Shown here in pieces: positions 26,391-35,300 of a stretch of 64,000 nucleotides of DNA. The DNA is taken from positions 51,308-115,307 of the forward strand of contig JAKQFH010000026.1 of NCBI GenBank assembly GCA_029556265.1. The letters run 5' to 3'. Position numbers and translations under genes: made by a program. The notes under the pieces are model-generated. The model had not been told where the DNA came from, did not search any database, and saw only the letters and a program-made list of their open reading frames with translations. Each line of letters opens with the position of its first letter. Within the stretch, counting starts at the first letter, position 1. The stretch is from Chloroflexota bacterium. GTDB taxonomy: Bacteria > Chloroflexota > Anaerolineae > Anaerolineales > Anaerolineaceae.

Positions 26391-27470
26391 TTATGTATAA
26401 ACTTCCACGCGTGTGGAGTTCTTTCCGCCGTCAGTAACCGTTAATTCGCCGGGGTAATACGCCACAACAGGGTTTGCCCAGCGCCAAATCCACTTCGCGT
26501 CTTCAGGCAGGCAGTTCACGCAGCCGTGCGAAAGCGCCGTGCCAAAGTTGTTATGCCAAAAAGCGGCATGGATCGCCGAGCCTTCGCCGTGAATAAGCGT
26601 GGTCCAACCAATTCCGCCGGTATCATAAGCCACCAGGCCGCCGGCGCTCATATGCGTGGAAATCATCTTCCGCCAGATCAGGGTAGTCCCAAGGGGGGTG
26701 GTTGCCGCGCCGCCGGTCGAAACCTCGCAAAAATACACTTCCCGTCCGCCTTCCAGGCAGGAAAGCGTCTGATAATTCATGTTGACGCGAATGAGTTTGT
26801 CGCCAGCATCAGGATGAATAGGCTCAATCTCGCTCGCGGTAATCGGGCGGCAGGCAGAAGCATCAACCCAATACGAATCCGGTTCGGCACCCCATTTCTC
26901 CGTCAACAGATATTCGGTCACCCCGTTTTCCTGGCGTATATCGTATGCCCAGAAAACCTGGCTGTAATACACGCGGGGTTTATTGACCTCCCGGATCCAG
27001 TACGAGGCAGCAGGGATTCGGCTCGGTTTGATATCCGCCAGCGGAACGGTAATCTCAACCCACATTCCCAGGCTGCCGTCCGGATTTACCGGCAGAGCCT
27101 GCAGGGGTTGGTTGGGCAGGTTTTTGACCGGCTGAACCATGGAGGACTGCAGGTAACCGCCGGGGGTTTCCACCCAGCGCTGATTGTAGACATTCAAGTC
27201 CAACTGGTTGGCAACTACCTCCCGATTCCAAATCAGCACATCATCCCGCCAAACGGTTCCACCTTCCGGGGCGTTCACGTTTGGTTCGGTCTTAAGCTTG
27301 AACCAGGCGCCTTCCATTCCAACGCAAATGCGGCCGATTTTTTCTGCCTGCGGGAACTGACCCGCCGCGGCCGCGAATACCCCTTCCGGACGCGGAAGCA
27401 TCATCGCCCCGAGAAACATACCGGAAAGTTTAAGGAATTCTCTGCGAGTAATTAGTGTTTCAGGTTTCAT
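26391..27470 (-). CDS. Tat-exported L,D-transpeptidase (YkuD)
   Basis: A 359-residue exported L,D-transpeptidase, an enzyme that makes 3-3 peptidoglycan cross-links or anchors proteins. The N-terminus TRREFLKLSGMFLGAMM is a twin-arginine signal. The C-terminal YkuD domain has HAAFWHNNFGTALSHGCVN with the catalytic Cys in SHGCVN near residue 322. The middle region, residues 40-230, is probably an SH3-like or wall-binding part. A TATAAT lies exactly 6 nt ahead of the ATG and no Shine-Dalgarno is visible, so the mRNA may be leaderless. The gene is close to the DUF2085 gene but not overlapping. Confidence 0.92.
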   Translation of the reverse strand: MKPETLITRREFLKLSGMFLGAMMLPRPEGVFAAAAGQFPQAEKIGRICVGMEGAWFKLKTEPNVNAPEGGTVWRDDVLIWNREVVANQLDLNVYNQRWVETPGGYLQSSMVQPVKNLPNQPLQALPVNPDGSLGMWVEITVPLADIKPSRIPAASYWIREVNKPRVYYSQVFWAYDIRQENGVTEYLLTEKWGAEPDSYWVDASACRPITASEIEPIHPDAGDKLIRVNMNYQTLSCLEGGREVYFCEVSTGGAATTPLGTTLIWRKMISTHMSAGGLVAYDTGGIGWTTLIHGEGSAIHAAFWHNNFGTALSHGCVNCLPEDAKWIWRWANPVVAYYPGELTVTDGGKNSTRVEVYT

Positions 27471-27476
27471 GCGCTT

Positions 27477-27482
27477 ATTATA
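27477..27482 (-). promoter_or_regulatory. -10 element 6 nt before the L,D-transpeptidase start
   Basis: Minus-strand TATAAT with the intervening hexamer AAGCGC directly before ATG. The predicted transcription start coincides with the start codon. No -35 at the usual distance. Confidence 0.5.
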
Positions 27483-27527
27483 ACGGACACACCGCTGCGG
27501 TCCGGTCAGGGTTATACGCCTGCCGGG

Positions 27528-27977
27528 TTAGTAGCGGCGTTCCTCACGCGATTCCTCACGCGCGATGTCTTTCTGCTTGATGGATTCGCGCTTATCGTAC
27601 TGCTTTTTGCCTTTGGCGATGGCAATCTCGAGTTTGGCGCGGCCGGCTTTCAGATATACCCGCACAGGCACAATTGTCATACCTTTAATGCGGACCGCGT
27701 CCCACAATTCGCGAATTTCGCGTTTGTGCAGCAAGAGCTTCCGCTCACGGTCCGGAGCGTGTTGGTAGGCGCTGGCATGCTCATAAGGCGCCACATGCGC
27801 GCCGACCAACCAGGCTTGCCGTCCATCGGTGCGCACGTAGGCTTCTTGCAGGCTGATTTGCCCTTTGCGGATGGATTTGATCTCCGTGCCTTTCAGTTCA
27901 AGCCCGGCTTCAAAACTCTCCTGCAAAAAATATTCAAACCGCGCTTTACGGTTGGTTGATACGGTTTTTACATCCAT
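27528..27977 (-). CDS. smpB: SmpB trans-translation protein
   Basis: A 149-residue SmpB, which carries tmRNA to stalled ribosomes. Landmarks: RKARFEYFLQESFEAGLELKGTEIKSIRKG near residue 12, then GAHVAPYEHASAY and LLLHKREI, and the basic C-terminal tail GKKQYDKRESIKQKDIAREE that reaches into the decoding centre. Length is usual. No Shine-Dalgarno is evident before the ATG; TAAAAT lies 8 nt upstream. The tmRNA gene itself is not in this window. The C-terminal tail ends in RRY. Confidence 0.97.
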   Translation of the reverse strand: MDVKTVSTNRKARFEYFLQESFEAGLELKGTEIKSIRKGQISLQEAYVRTDGRQAWLVGAHVAPYEHASAYQHAPDRERKLLLHKREIRELWDAVRIKGMTIVPVRVYLKAGRAKLEIAIAKGKKQYDKRESIKQKDIAREESREERRY

Positions 27978-28000
27978 AATTGATTATTTTAACATAAAGA

Positions 28001-28017
28001 GCAGGCGTTTCGCCTGC
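28001..28017 (-). terminator. Possible weak terminator after the SH3b gene
   Basis: Perfect 7-bp stem GCAGGCG/CGCCTGC with a 3-base loop, followed on the minus strand by TCTTTATGTT. The T-tract is broken, so termination may be partial. Confidence 0.4.
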
Positions 28018-28049
28018 CCGTGCGCGAAATGGATTGGCCCGCAGAGCAA

Positions 28050-28682
28050 TTATCCCCTGCGCAGGATGGCAATCAGCGTAAGAAACACCCCCAACCCCGC
28101 CAGCACCACAATCACCAGGCCCAGCGGCAGCCCGCCGGGGGCCGTGTTTCCGGTGATGTTTTGGTAGGTAGGCAGGTTCAGCGCTGGCGGCTCGGTGAAG
28201 GTTGGCAGCCGGGTAGGCTGAGAAGTGTAAATGAACTGCGCCGCGAGAGTCGGGTCTATCGTCTTGGTGACAGCCGGAGTTGCCGTGGCGGGCGGTTCCA
28301 GCAGGGGAATCGGTCCGCCGATGACGTCCACATTGTTGGAAAATACCCAGCCTCTTCCGCCCGGGCCGCCTGGATATTCAATTTGGATATATTGGTCGTA
28401 ATACCCATACGCCTTGGCTTCCTGCCCCACCAACATAACCCCGACCAATTCATAGATGGAACCAGGCCCCGAACGCACGTTAATTGGGTCGTATTCCGTG
28501 GTTGTTAGCAAAACGCGGATGTATGCGCCGCGCGGGGAGCTCGTCACCGTCGGGATAGATACGGTAGGGAATTGAGCCAGAACGGGTTTGTCCAGCGCTG
28601 GCAGCAAGCTGAGCGCGGTTACGCCAAGCACGATAAGCAGGGAGAGCAGCCAATTCAAATACTGTTTTTTCAGAAAGCTCAT
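28050..28682 (-). CDS. Membrane-anchored bacterial SH3b protein
   Basis: A 210-residue extracytoplasmic protein. An N-terminal membrane segment or signal (residues 10-30) is followed by an SH3b-like domain at about residues 48-122 with INVRSGPGSIYELVGVM and GRGWVFSNNVDV, a Pro/Thr-rich linker (residues 130-170), and a second membrane segment (residues 182-202) ending in RRG. Bacterial SH3b domains usually bind cell-wall peptides. GAGGA lies 8 nt ahead of ATG 28682, so that start is chosen over ATG 28697. It is divergent from the zinc-ribbon gene at 28745. No partner is obvious. Confidence 0.78.
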   Translation of the reverse strand: MSFLKKQYLNWLLSLLIVLGVTALSLLPALDKPVLAQFPTVSIPTVTSSPRGAYIRVLLTTTEYDPINVRSGPGSIYELVGVMLVGQEAKAYGYYDQYIQIEYPGGPGGRGWVFSNNVDVIGGPIPLLEPPATATPAVTKTIDPTLAAQFIYTSQPTRLPTFTEPPALNLPTYQNITGNTAPGGLPLGLVIVVLAGLGVFLTLIAILRRG

Positions 28683-28712
28683 ATTGTCTATCCTCATTCC
28701 AGTTAACCCGAT

Positions 28713-28718
28713 TATAAT
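28713..28718 (+). promoter_or_regulatory. -10 element of the zinc-ribbon gene at 28745
   Basis: TATAAT, 26 bp ahead of the ATG, with AGGA as the ribosome binding site between them. No good -35 is seen. Confidence 0.45.
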
Positions 28719-28744
28719 CTATCTGCGAACACGATTAGGAAGCT

Positions 28745-29332
28745 ATGACACCACGAATTTTCCACGGAGAATTTTCCCCCGAAGATATTGCCCGGTATTT
28801 AATCTCTTTCTTCCACCGCGGCAATTACCAGGTTCAGCGTATTGGCACGCCAGATAACCTGGCGGTCCAGATTGCGACGCGCAGAAACCTGACCAGCGGC
28901 GGCGCCACAGCCCTGACGGTGAGCTTGCAAAAGGTGGCAGATGGGGTAAGCGTGCAGCTTTCTGACCAGGCTTGGTTTGGTCTGGCGGCAAGCCTGGGAA
29001 AAACCGCCCTCAGCGCCCTGCGCAACCCATGGTCGCTGATTGGAAGGATTGACGACATTGCCCAGGACGTCGAATCCATGCAACTCCAGGAGAACGTCTG
29101 GCAGGTGGTGGAAGCCTTTGCGCGTCAGCACGGTACGGGACATGAACTGAGCAAGCGCCTGGCGCGTACAGTTTGTCCTTATTGTCTGACCGCCAATCCA
29201 ACCGCCTCCGCGCGCTGCCTTGCCTGCGGCGCGCCGTTGGGCGAAAATCAGCCGATTACCTGCGCAAATTGTGGTTTCATTCTGGAAAAACAGGAAAAAT
29301 CCTGCCCCAACTGCGGGCAGCAGCGTGTTTAA
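28745..29332 (+). CDS. Zinc-ribbon protein of unknown function
   Basis: A 195-residue cytoplasmic protein. The N-terminal 125 residues show a globular alpha/beta pattern (RIFHGEFSPEDIARYLISFF, then GNYQVQRIGT), with no family I can name. The C-terminal part has two zinc ribbons: CPYCLTANPTASARCLACG and CANCGFILEKQEKSCPNCG. The pairs CxxC repeat four times, each zinc site fully formed. Such double ribbons are often found on adaptor or regulatory proteins. Start ATG 28745 has AGGA nearby. It is separate from the neighbouring genes and divergent from the SH3b gene. Confidence 0.75.
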   Translation: MTPRIFHGEFSPEDIARYLISFFHRGNYQVQRIGTPDNLAVQIATRRNLTSGGATALTVSLQKVADGVSVQLSDQAWFGLAASLGKTALSALRNPWSLIGRIDDIAQDVESMQLQENVWQVVEAFARQHGTGHELSKRLARTVCPYCLTANPTASARCLACGAPLGENQPITCANCGFILEKQEKSCPNCGQQRV

Positions 29333-29450
29333 TTTTCTTTTACATTGACGACCGCCCCAGAATCGGGCTTGGCATAATTCGTTTTTATTATTATTTTTTT
29401 ATTCAAGCCGCTCACCATTTGAACGGCTCCGAGATGTAAAGGACTTAATC

Positions 29451-30296
29451 ATGATTCAAATAGTTGCCGACACGACCTGCGGCATCCCTCTCGCCCAATT
29501 GCAAGCGCGTGGGATTTTTGTTTTGCCGCAAATCATCACCTTTGGAGATAAATCCTACCGGGATGATATTGAACTGGACACAAACGCGTTTCTGAAGAAG
29601 CTGACAGCCGCAAAAAGCTTGCCGGGCACCGCCGCGCCGCCGCCAGCCATGTATACCCCAATCTATCAACAAATCCTCGACGCTGGCGACAGCGCGCTGG
29701 TCATCACGCCATCCGAAAAAGTGAGCGGCACTTACCGCAGCGCTCTGGTTGCGGCAGAGGAATTCCACAGCGAACGAATTCATGTTCTGGATTCGGGCAC
29801 GATTGCTGGCGGGCTGGGCTCGCTCGTCCTCCTGGCAAAACAGTGGGCTCTGGATGGAATGGAAATTGAAACACTCAAACGTCAGCTCATCGCAATGGCG
29901 GCTCGTGAGAAGGTCTATTTTGTCGTGGATACTTTGGAATATCTTTATAAGGGCGGCCGAATTGGCGGCGCGGCACGGCTGGTCGGCAGCGTCCTCCAAA
30001 TCAAACCAATCCTCACGGTACAAAACGGACAAGTCGAACCTTTTGACAAAGTACGCACCCAAAAGCAGGCGCTCGCTGCCATCATGGAAATTGACCTGAG
30101 CATTTGCAAAGATAACCCCGATGCCCACCTCACCATCAGTCACTGCGCCGCGGAGGAAAAAGCTCACCGCCTGAAAACCCACCTCGAAAAAGAGTTGGGG
30201 ATTTCAAATATCCCGGTGTTTGTGGTTCCGCCGGCAATTGTGGTGCACGCGGGCCCCGGCGTGATCACCACCAGCTGCTTTAGTGCGCCGGAATAA
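29451..30296 (+). CDS. DegV family fatty-acid-binding protein
   Basis: A 281-residue DegV (FakB) protein, a family that binds a fatty acid and presents it to the kinase FakA for phosphorylation. Recognised segments: IVADTTCGIPLAQL at the N-terminus, and SEKVSGTYRSAL, SGTIAGGLGSLV and YLYKGGRIGGAARLVG. The final GPGVITTSCF is also typical. Start ATG 29451 has AAGGA nearby. A strong terminator follows, so it is a single gene. No fakA (DAK domain kinase) is next to it. The DhaL-like protein at 9373 is unlikely to be that partner since its Asp residues are lost. Confidence 0.92.
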   Translation: MIQIVADTTCGIPLAQLQARGIFVLPQIITFGDKSYRDDIELDTNAFLKKLTAAKSLPGTAAPPPAMYTPIYQQILDAGDSALVITPSEKVSGTYRSALVAAEEFHSERIHVLDSGTIAGGLGSLVLLAKQWALDGMEIETLKRQLIAMAAREKVYFVVDTLEYLYKGGRIGGAARLVGSVLQIKPILTVQNGQVEPFDKVRTQKQALAAIMEIDLSICKDNPDAHLTISHCAAEEKAHRLKTHLEKELGISNIPVFVVPPAIVVHAGPGVITTSCFSAPE

Positions 30297-30326
30297 TCCA
30301 CCCCTCTGCGTTTTGCGTAAACCATA

Positions 30327-30357
30327 AAACAGCGGCAGACACGCCGCTGTTTTTTTG
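30327..30357 (+). terminator. Rho-independent terminator after the DegV gene
   Basis: Stem AACAGCGGC/GCCGCTGTT with a 6-base loop and T7. Confidence 0.92.
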
Positions 30358-30483
30358 TATCGGGAGAGCGCCTGGAACACTGCCAATCAGCCCGATGCGC
30401 AATAAGAAGGTTCATTTACCTCGCCGCCTGTGGGACCCAGCCTTTAAGGGAGAGCCCGTTTGACAGTGGTATGATTGCGTCTG

Positions 30484-31176
30484 ATGGAGAATAAACCCGG
30501 CTTTGCTGAAGCAAACACCTGGATTCTTTATTCAGACCAGGACCTGCTGGTGGTGAACAAACCTGCAGGACTCCTATCCATACCAGATGGTTATCATCCG
30601 GAATTCCCACACCTCGCCCAAGCCCTCACCCCTCTCGTCGGGAAGCTTTGGATCGTGCACCGCCTGGATAAAGAAACCAGTGGCGTGATGCTGCTGGCGC
30701 GCAGCGCCGAAGCCCATCGGGTTCTCAATCAGGCTTTCCGGGAACGCGCGCTTCACAAACTCTATCACTGCTTATCCGCTCCATCTCCCGCCTGGGACGC
30801 GCAGGATGTGGACTTGCCCTTGCGGATTAACGCGGACCGCGCGCATCGCACTCGCGTGGATATGGAAAACGGCAAACCCGCCCGAACGCTGGTTAGTGTC
30901 TTGCGCCGCGGAGAAAGTTACGCTCTCCTGGCGTGCAAGCCCGCTACCGGCTATACGCATCAAATCCGCGCGCACCTCTACCACCTGGGCTTGTGGATAC
31001 TGGGAGATGCCCTTTACCGCCCCAAAACTGTCAATTGGACGGACTCACGCCTGAGCGCAAACCGATTAATGCTGCACGCGTTCGAAATCAGCTTCGCGCA
31101 TCCGATTACCGGCGCGGAGCTCTGTTTTCAGGCCCCCTATCCTCCGGATTTTGCCGAAAAACTAAACTCGCTTTAG
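30484..31176 (+). CDS. RluA-family pseudouridine synthase
   Basis: A 230-residue RNA pseudouridine synthase of the RluA group. The catalytic motif HRLDKETSGVMLLAR holds the active Asp (near residue 62). Additional family text: VVNKPAGLLSIP, LVSVLRRGESYALLACKPATGYTHQIRAHL. No S4 domain is present, so it resembles the short TruC/RluA-like class. The target RNA site is not predictable. ATG 30484 is used; a TTG at 30475 is also in frame. The 3' end overlaps radC by 4 bp in convergent orientation. Soluble, about 26 kDa. Confidence 0.92.
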   Translation: MENKPGFAEANTWILYSDQDLLVVNKPAGLLSIPDGYHPEFPHLAQALTPLVGKLWIVHRLDKETSGVMLLARSAEAHRVLNQAFRERALHKLYHCLSAPSPAWDAQDVDLPLRINADRAHRTRVDMENGKPARTLVSVLRRGESYALLACKPATGYTHQIRAHLYHLGLWILGDALYRPKTVNWTDSRLSANRLMLHAFEISFAHPITGAELCFQAPYPPDFAEKLNSL

Positions 31177-31880
31177 ACCCACAACGCGGGATGGTTCTGT
31201 TTAATTGAACTGAAGTCTTCCCTGCCAATGATGATGTGATCGTGAACCCGAATATCCAACAGGCGGCCGGCTTCAATCACGGCGCGGGTCAGATTCACGT
31301 CTTCAGGGCTCTCCGCTGCCTCACCCGATGGGTGGTTATGCGCCAGAATCACCGCGTTCGCGCTGTTGCGGATTGCTCTCGCGAATATCTCCCCAACCCG
31401 TACCGAAGAAGAGTCCTGTGAGCCCTTATACAGCCGGTCAATCCCCAGAACCTGATTGCGCACGTTCAGCCAAATTACCCACAGCTCCTCCTGCTCTTTT
31501 CCACGCAAGTCCAAACCGACCAGGCGAGCAACATCTTCCGGGCCGCGAATCGTAATTTTCTCTTTTCCCCCGCGTTCTTTTGCCAGGCGATTACCCAGTT
31601 CAACGGCTGCTTTGATGCGCGCGGCTTTCGCCAGACCCACGCCGGGAATGTCCTGGAGTTCCGCCATTTCAGTCCGGTGAATCCCCGAAAAACCGCCGCA
31701 CTGCTTTAAAATCAGGTTGCCGAGCTCAATCGCATTAATCCCCGGTACACCGCTGCCCAACAAAACCGCCAGCAGTTCGCCGTCGCTCAGTGCCTGGGCT
31801 CCTTCCGAGATTAACCTTTCCCTGGGGCGGTTTTCCTCCCGCATGTCCAGGATTTTTGACCGCGCGCTCTCTTTTGTCAT
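31173..31880 (-). CDS. radC: RadC family JAB-domain protein
   Basis: A 235-residue RadC/MPN-domain protein. N-terminal helix-hairpin-helix part (DIPGVGLAKAARIKAA near residue 68) precedes the metallopeptidase-like domain. The zinc motif HNHPSG near residue 182 is present, with the acidic residue after it in SPEDVNLT. Though historically called a DNA repair protein, its activity in bacteria is unclear. The start has a TAAAAT -10 exactly 6 nt upstream and no Shine-Dalgarno, suggesting a leaderless mRNA. Convergent with the RluA gene. Confidence 0.93.
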   Translation of the reverse strand: MTKESARSKILDMREENRPRERLISEGAQALSDGELLAVLLGSGVPGINAIELGNLILKQCGGFSGIHRTEMAELQDIPGVGLAKAARIKAAVELGNRLAKERGGKEKITIRGPEDVARLVGLDLRGKEQEELWVIWLNVRNQVLGIDRLYKGSQDSSSVRVGEIFARAIRNSANAVILAHNHPSGEAAESPEDVNLTRAVIEAGRLLDIRVHDHIIIGREDFSSIKQNHPALWV

Positions 31881-31886
31881 GACACA

Positions 31887-31892
31887 ATTTTA
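31887..31892 (-). promoter_or_regulatory. -10 element 6 nt before radC
   Basis: Minus-strand TAAAAT, separated by TGTGTC from the ATG at 31880. Same spacing as the two other leaderless candidates in this window. Confidence 0.45.
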
Positions 31893-31921
31893 CACGCGGA
31901 GAGCCGGTTTTGGGCGCGTGT

Positions 31922-31927
31922 TATAAT
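31922..31927 (+). promoter_or_regulatory. -10 element of the RsbW-like gene
   Basis: TATAAT, 30 bp ahead of ATG 31958, with no convincing -35. The two-gene operon with the SpoIIE phosphatase follows. Confidence 0.45.
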
Positions 31928-31957
31928 CCAGAAAAAGCGAATCGCCAGCGGTGAATA

Positions 31958-32377
31958 ATGCCCACTCAGGTTTTCCCAGCCAATTATCAAGCGCTTTCCA
32001 ACATCCATGAATTTATCGCCGCTGAAGCGAGCCGGTTTGGGCTTTCTGGGAGAGACCTGTACGCGGTTGAGCTTTCTGTCAGCGAGGCTGCTTCAAATAT
32101 TATCGACCACGCTTACTCCGGTCAAGGTTCCGGGATTATCGAAATCAGCACCGAAACCCGCGCTGATGCGTTCGCGATTACTTTCAGAGACTACGGCGCG
32201 CCGTTTGACCCGGCGCTGGTTGCTTCGCCGGATGTTAACAGCCCCCTGGATTGCCGCCCCGAACGCGGTTTGGGTGTTTTCCTGATGCGAAAAATGATGG
32301 ATGAAGTCATCTTCGATTTTTCAGTTCCCGGCGTGAACACCCTGACCATGACCAAACGAAAGTCAGCCGAACCATGA
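31958..32377 (+). CDS. RsbW/SpoIIAB-like serine kinase/anti-sigma factor
   Basis: A 139-residue GHKL ATPase of the HATPase_c_2 class. The N-box is ELSVSEAASNIIDHAY (residues 40-55), the G1 box is ITFRDYGAPFDP, and the G2 box is RGLGVFLMRKMMDE. These kinases hold a sigma factor or phosphorylate an STAS antagonist. The gene overlaps the SpoIIE-type phosphatase downstream by ATGA, which is the expected partner-switch pairing. No STAS protein and no sigma factor gene is adjacent, so the target is unknown. Cytoplasmic. Confidence 0.9.
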   Translation: MPTQVFPANYQALSNIHEFIAAEASRFGLSGRDLYAVELSVSEAASNIIDHAYSGQGSGIIEISTETRADAFAITFRDYGAPFDPALVASPDVNSPLDCRPERGLGVFLMRKMMDEVIFDFSVPGVNTLTMTKRKSAEP

Positions 32378-35300
32378 AAGCCGCCCCGGGAAACAGCGCT
32401 TTTAAACTCTCCGCGGCTCTGGGCGAATTCTGCCGCTCCGTTGAAGGAAGCGAAACCCCAGACGCCTTACTGAGCGCCGTCTCAGGTAAAATCCGGGCGA
32501 TTTTTTCAGCGCATACCAGCTTTCATTTCCTCGCCCCAAGCCCACTCACCAAAAACAACAGCGCCGCAACCCCACCTGAGATGGCGCGGCTTCACCAGCG
32601 CATCGAAACCACCCGGCAGCTGGAGCAAGACGCGGAACCCTCCAACGCGGTGTTCCAGCTTGGCTTTCCGCTCACCTCGCGCGGCGAAATAATCGGTTCA
32701 CTCGTCATCAGCCGCCCAGCCCAGGCATTCAACGCCGACGAAAGGCAGCTCCTGGAAGCCCTGGCGTTTATCGTCAACACCGAATTATCCCGGCTCAGCT
32801 CAGAAATCCGCCAGGAAAGCCAAAAAAAGCGGCTCGCGCTGATTGCCTCAGTCGTCTCCCGCATCGCGCACATCACGCGTCTGGACGAGTTGGCCCGTGA
32901 GGTCAGCCAGGCCATTCTGCGCACCTTCGGGTACTATTACGTGGCAATTTTTACGCTTGAGTCCGAATCCAACACGGTCCTTTTCCGCGCCAGCGCCCGC
33001 AGCGAAAATTCCAATCAGCCGGCTTTCGAACGCCCCGCCGGCACGCAAATCAGCCCGGGAGACCATATTGTGGGTTTTGTCGCCCAGAGCGGAACTACCT
33101 TGCTGGCAAACGATGTGCGGCAGGAACCCCGATATGGGCACCTTGAATCCCTGCCCGAAACAAAAGCGGAACTCGCCATCCCGCTGAAGGTTGGCGGGGA
33201 TGTGTTGGGCGTGCTGGACATCCAATCCGACCAGGCGAACGCTTTCACGGAAGAAGACCTGATTGTGCTCTCAGCGCTCGCCGACAGCATCGGTCTGGCG
33301 GTCCACAAAGTCCGCTTGTACGCTGAACTGGAAGAACGGACCGAACAGCGCGACGTGATTGCCGACTTGATTAAAGCAGTTTCCAGCATTCTGGACCTGG
33401 ACAAATTGCTCAGCAAAGTGACGGCGATGATTCACAGCCAGTTGAATTACCCATTCGTGCATATCTTTCTGGTGAACCGGGTGTGCAATCGCATTGATTT
33501 CCACTCCGGCAGCGGTTCGCGCGCGAAGAAATACCGAGAAGACAAAGTCACCTTCGACCTTCACGCTCCCAAAGGCGTCATCCCGCGAACTGTGCGCACC
33601 AACCGCGTGCACCTGACCAACGACGTCCGCCGCGACCCGGACTTCCTGCCCGCCCCGGGTGTAAGCGCTTTCAGCGGCTCGGAACTTACGATTCCGCTCG
33701 CGTACAACCAGGAGGTCTTTGGGGTCCTGGATGTGCAAAGCGCCCAAACGAACGCGTTCACTGAGGTGGACATTAACCTGTTATCCACGCTCTGCGCAAG
33801 CATATCCATTGCTATACGCAACGCGAAACTCTATAACGCGGAACGCTGGCGCAGCCACGTCGCTGAAAGTTTGCAAGGCGTCGCCCGCAAATTAACTGAA
33901 AACGCGCCCCTGGAAGAAAAATTCCGCTTCATTCTGGAAAGCGTCAGCGCGATTCTCCCTTGCGACGCGGCAGCAATCTGGCTGCTGGAAGAACAGCCCC
34001 AGCAAGTTGATACAGCGCCTGAGCTTCTCAAATTGACCGCTCTGCAAACAAAGCTGCCTGAAGCAGCGGGCGCCGCGCAGCTCAGCCTCAACAACTCGCA
34101 AGCCTGGTACTTTGAGGCGCTCTCTCGGAATGAACCCGTTGTGCGTCGTAACCCCTCAGCGCCAGACCCATTGGCCGACCGTCTGGGGCTGCCTGAAGGG
34201 TTTTCGGCGCTTAGCGCGCCGCTGAGCGCCAGCGGAAAGCAGCTTGGAGTACTCACACTCCACCACGCGACCGGAAATCGTTATGGGGTGGAATCGGAGA
34301 GTATCAGCGCGTCCTTCGCGCGCTATGCTGGCATCGCGATTGAGAACGAGCGCCTCGCGCAGGAATCGAAAGACCAGGCATGGATATCCACCATCCTGCT
34401 GCAGGTCGCGAAAGCCACCCAATCCCTCACGCGCATCGACGAACTGACCAGCCTGATTGGTCAATTAATCACCCTTCTGATTGGAGGCAAAAAAGGCGCG
34501 GTGTTACTGCTGGAACCGGAAGAGCATGCCTACTATCTTCAGGGCGTGTTTGGGGATGATCTAAAACCACTTGAGACAAGCCTTCCGCGCAGAGTTGGGC
34601 GGTCAGAAATTCTTCTGGGCGCGGCGGAAAACCCTGAACCGCTGGCTTTGCCTGCCAATGCCTGCGAGCCCGAACTGCGCGACATCCTGGGCTTGCAAGC
34701 CAGTGATACCGTATTGCTGCTTCCCCTGATAGCCCATGAGGAACTGCTTGGTTTCCTGCTGCATGTCAGTTCGGACCCTTACCAGCCAGCGCCCCCAGAA
34801 ATCGTCCTGGGGCGCCAGAAATACACGATTTTGCAAGGAATCGCCAGGCAAATCGCGGTGAGCGTCCAGAACATCAACCTGCTGAACACCCGCCAGGAAG
34901 AAACCTACATCTCATCGGTCCTTTTGCAGGTTTCGCAAACAATTGTTACCACGCCGGATTTGGTTGAGGCCCTGGAAAAGATTTTTTACACCTTACATAT
35001 GCTCATCGGCATTGAAGGAACAGCCGTCTTCAGATGGCTCCCCGAAGAGAACGCTTATGAACTTAAGCATGCCGCTTCAGACCAGCTGCATCCCTGGCAA
35101 ATGGAACGATACTACGGCATGCGCGTTCCCAAAGAGGATTTCCCATTCCAGGCGGGTTCGGCTGATGGAAAACCCAACCGGGTTCGTTCCGATGAAGTTC
35201 TGCGAACCTATAACCTCCTGGCGAAAGACGCCCTGCAAAACGAAGCCAACCCGGATGAGCCGCTGATCCATCCCTCGAATTCGGTTTACCTGATTTACAA

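Noticed and set aside
26526..27455. 309-codon plus-strand frame inside the L,D-transpeptidase gene
   Set aside because: Antisense shadow; the transpeptidase frame has a Tat signal and the catalytic SHGCVN.
29445..30182. 245-codon minus-strand frame inside the DegV gene
   Set aside because: Antisense to DegV, whose family segments are intact.
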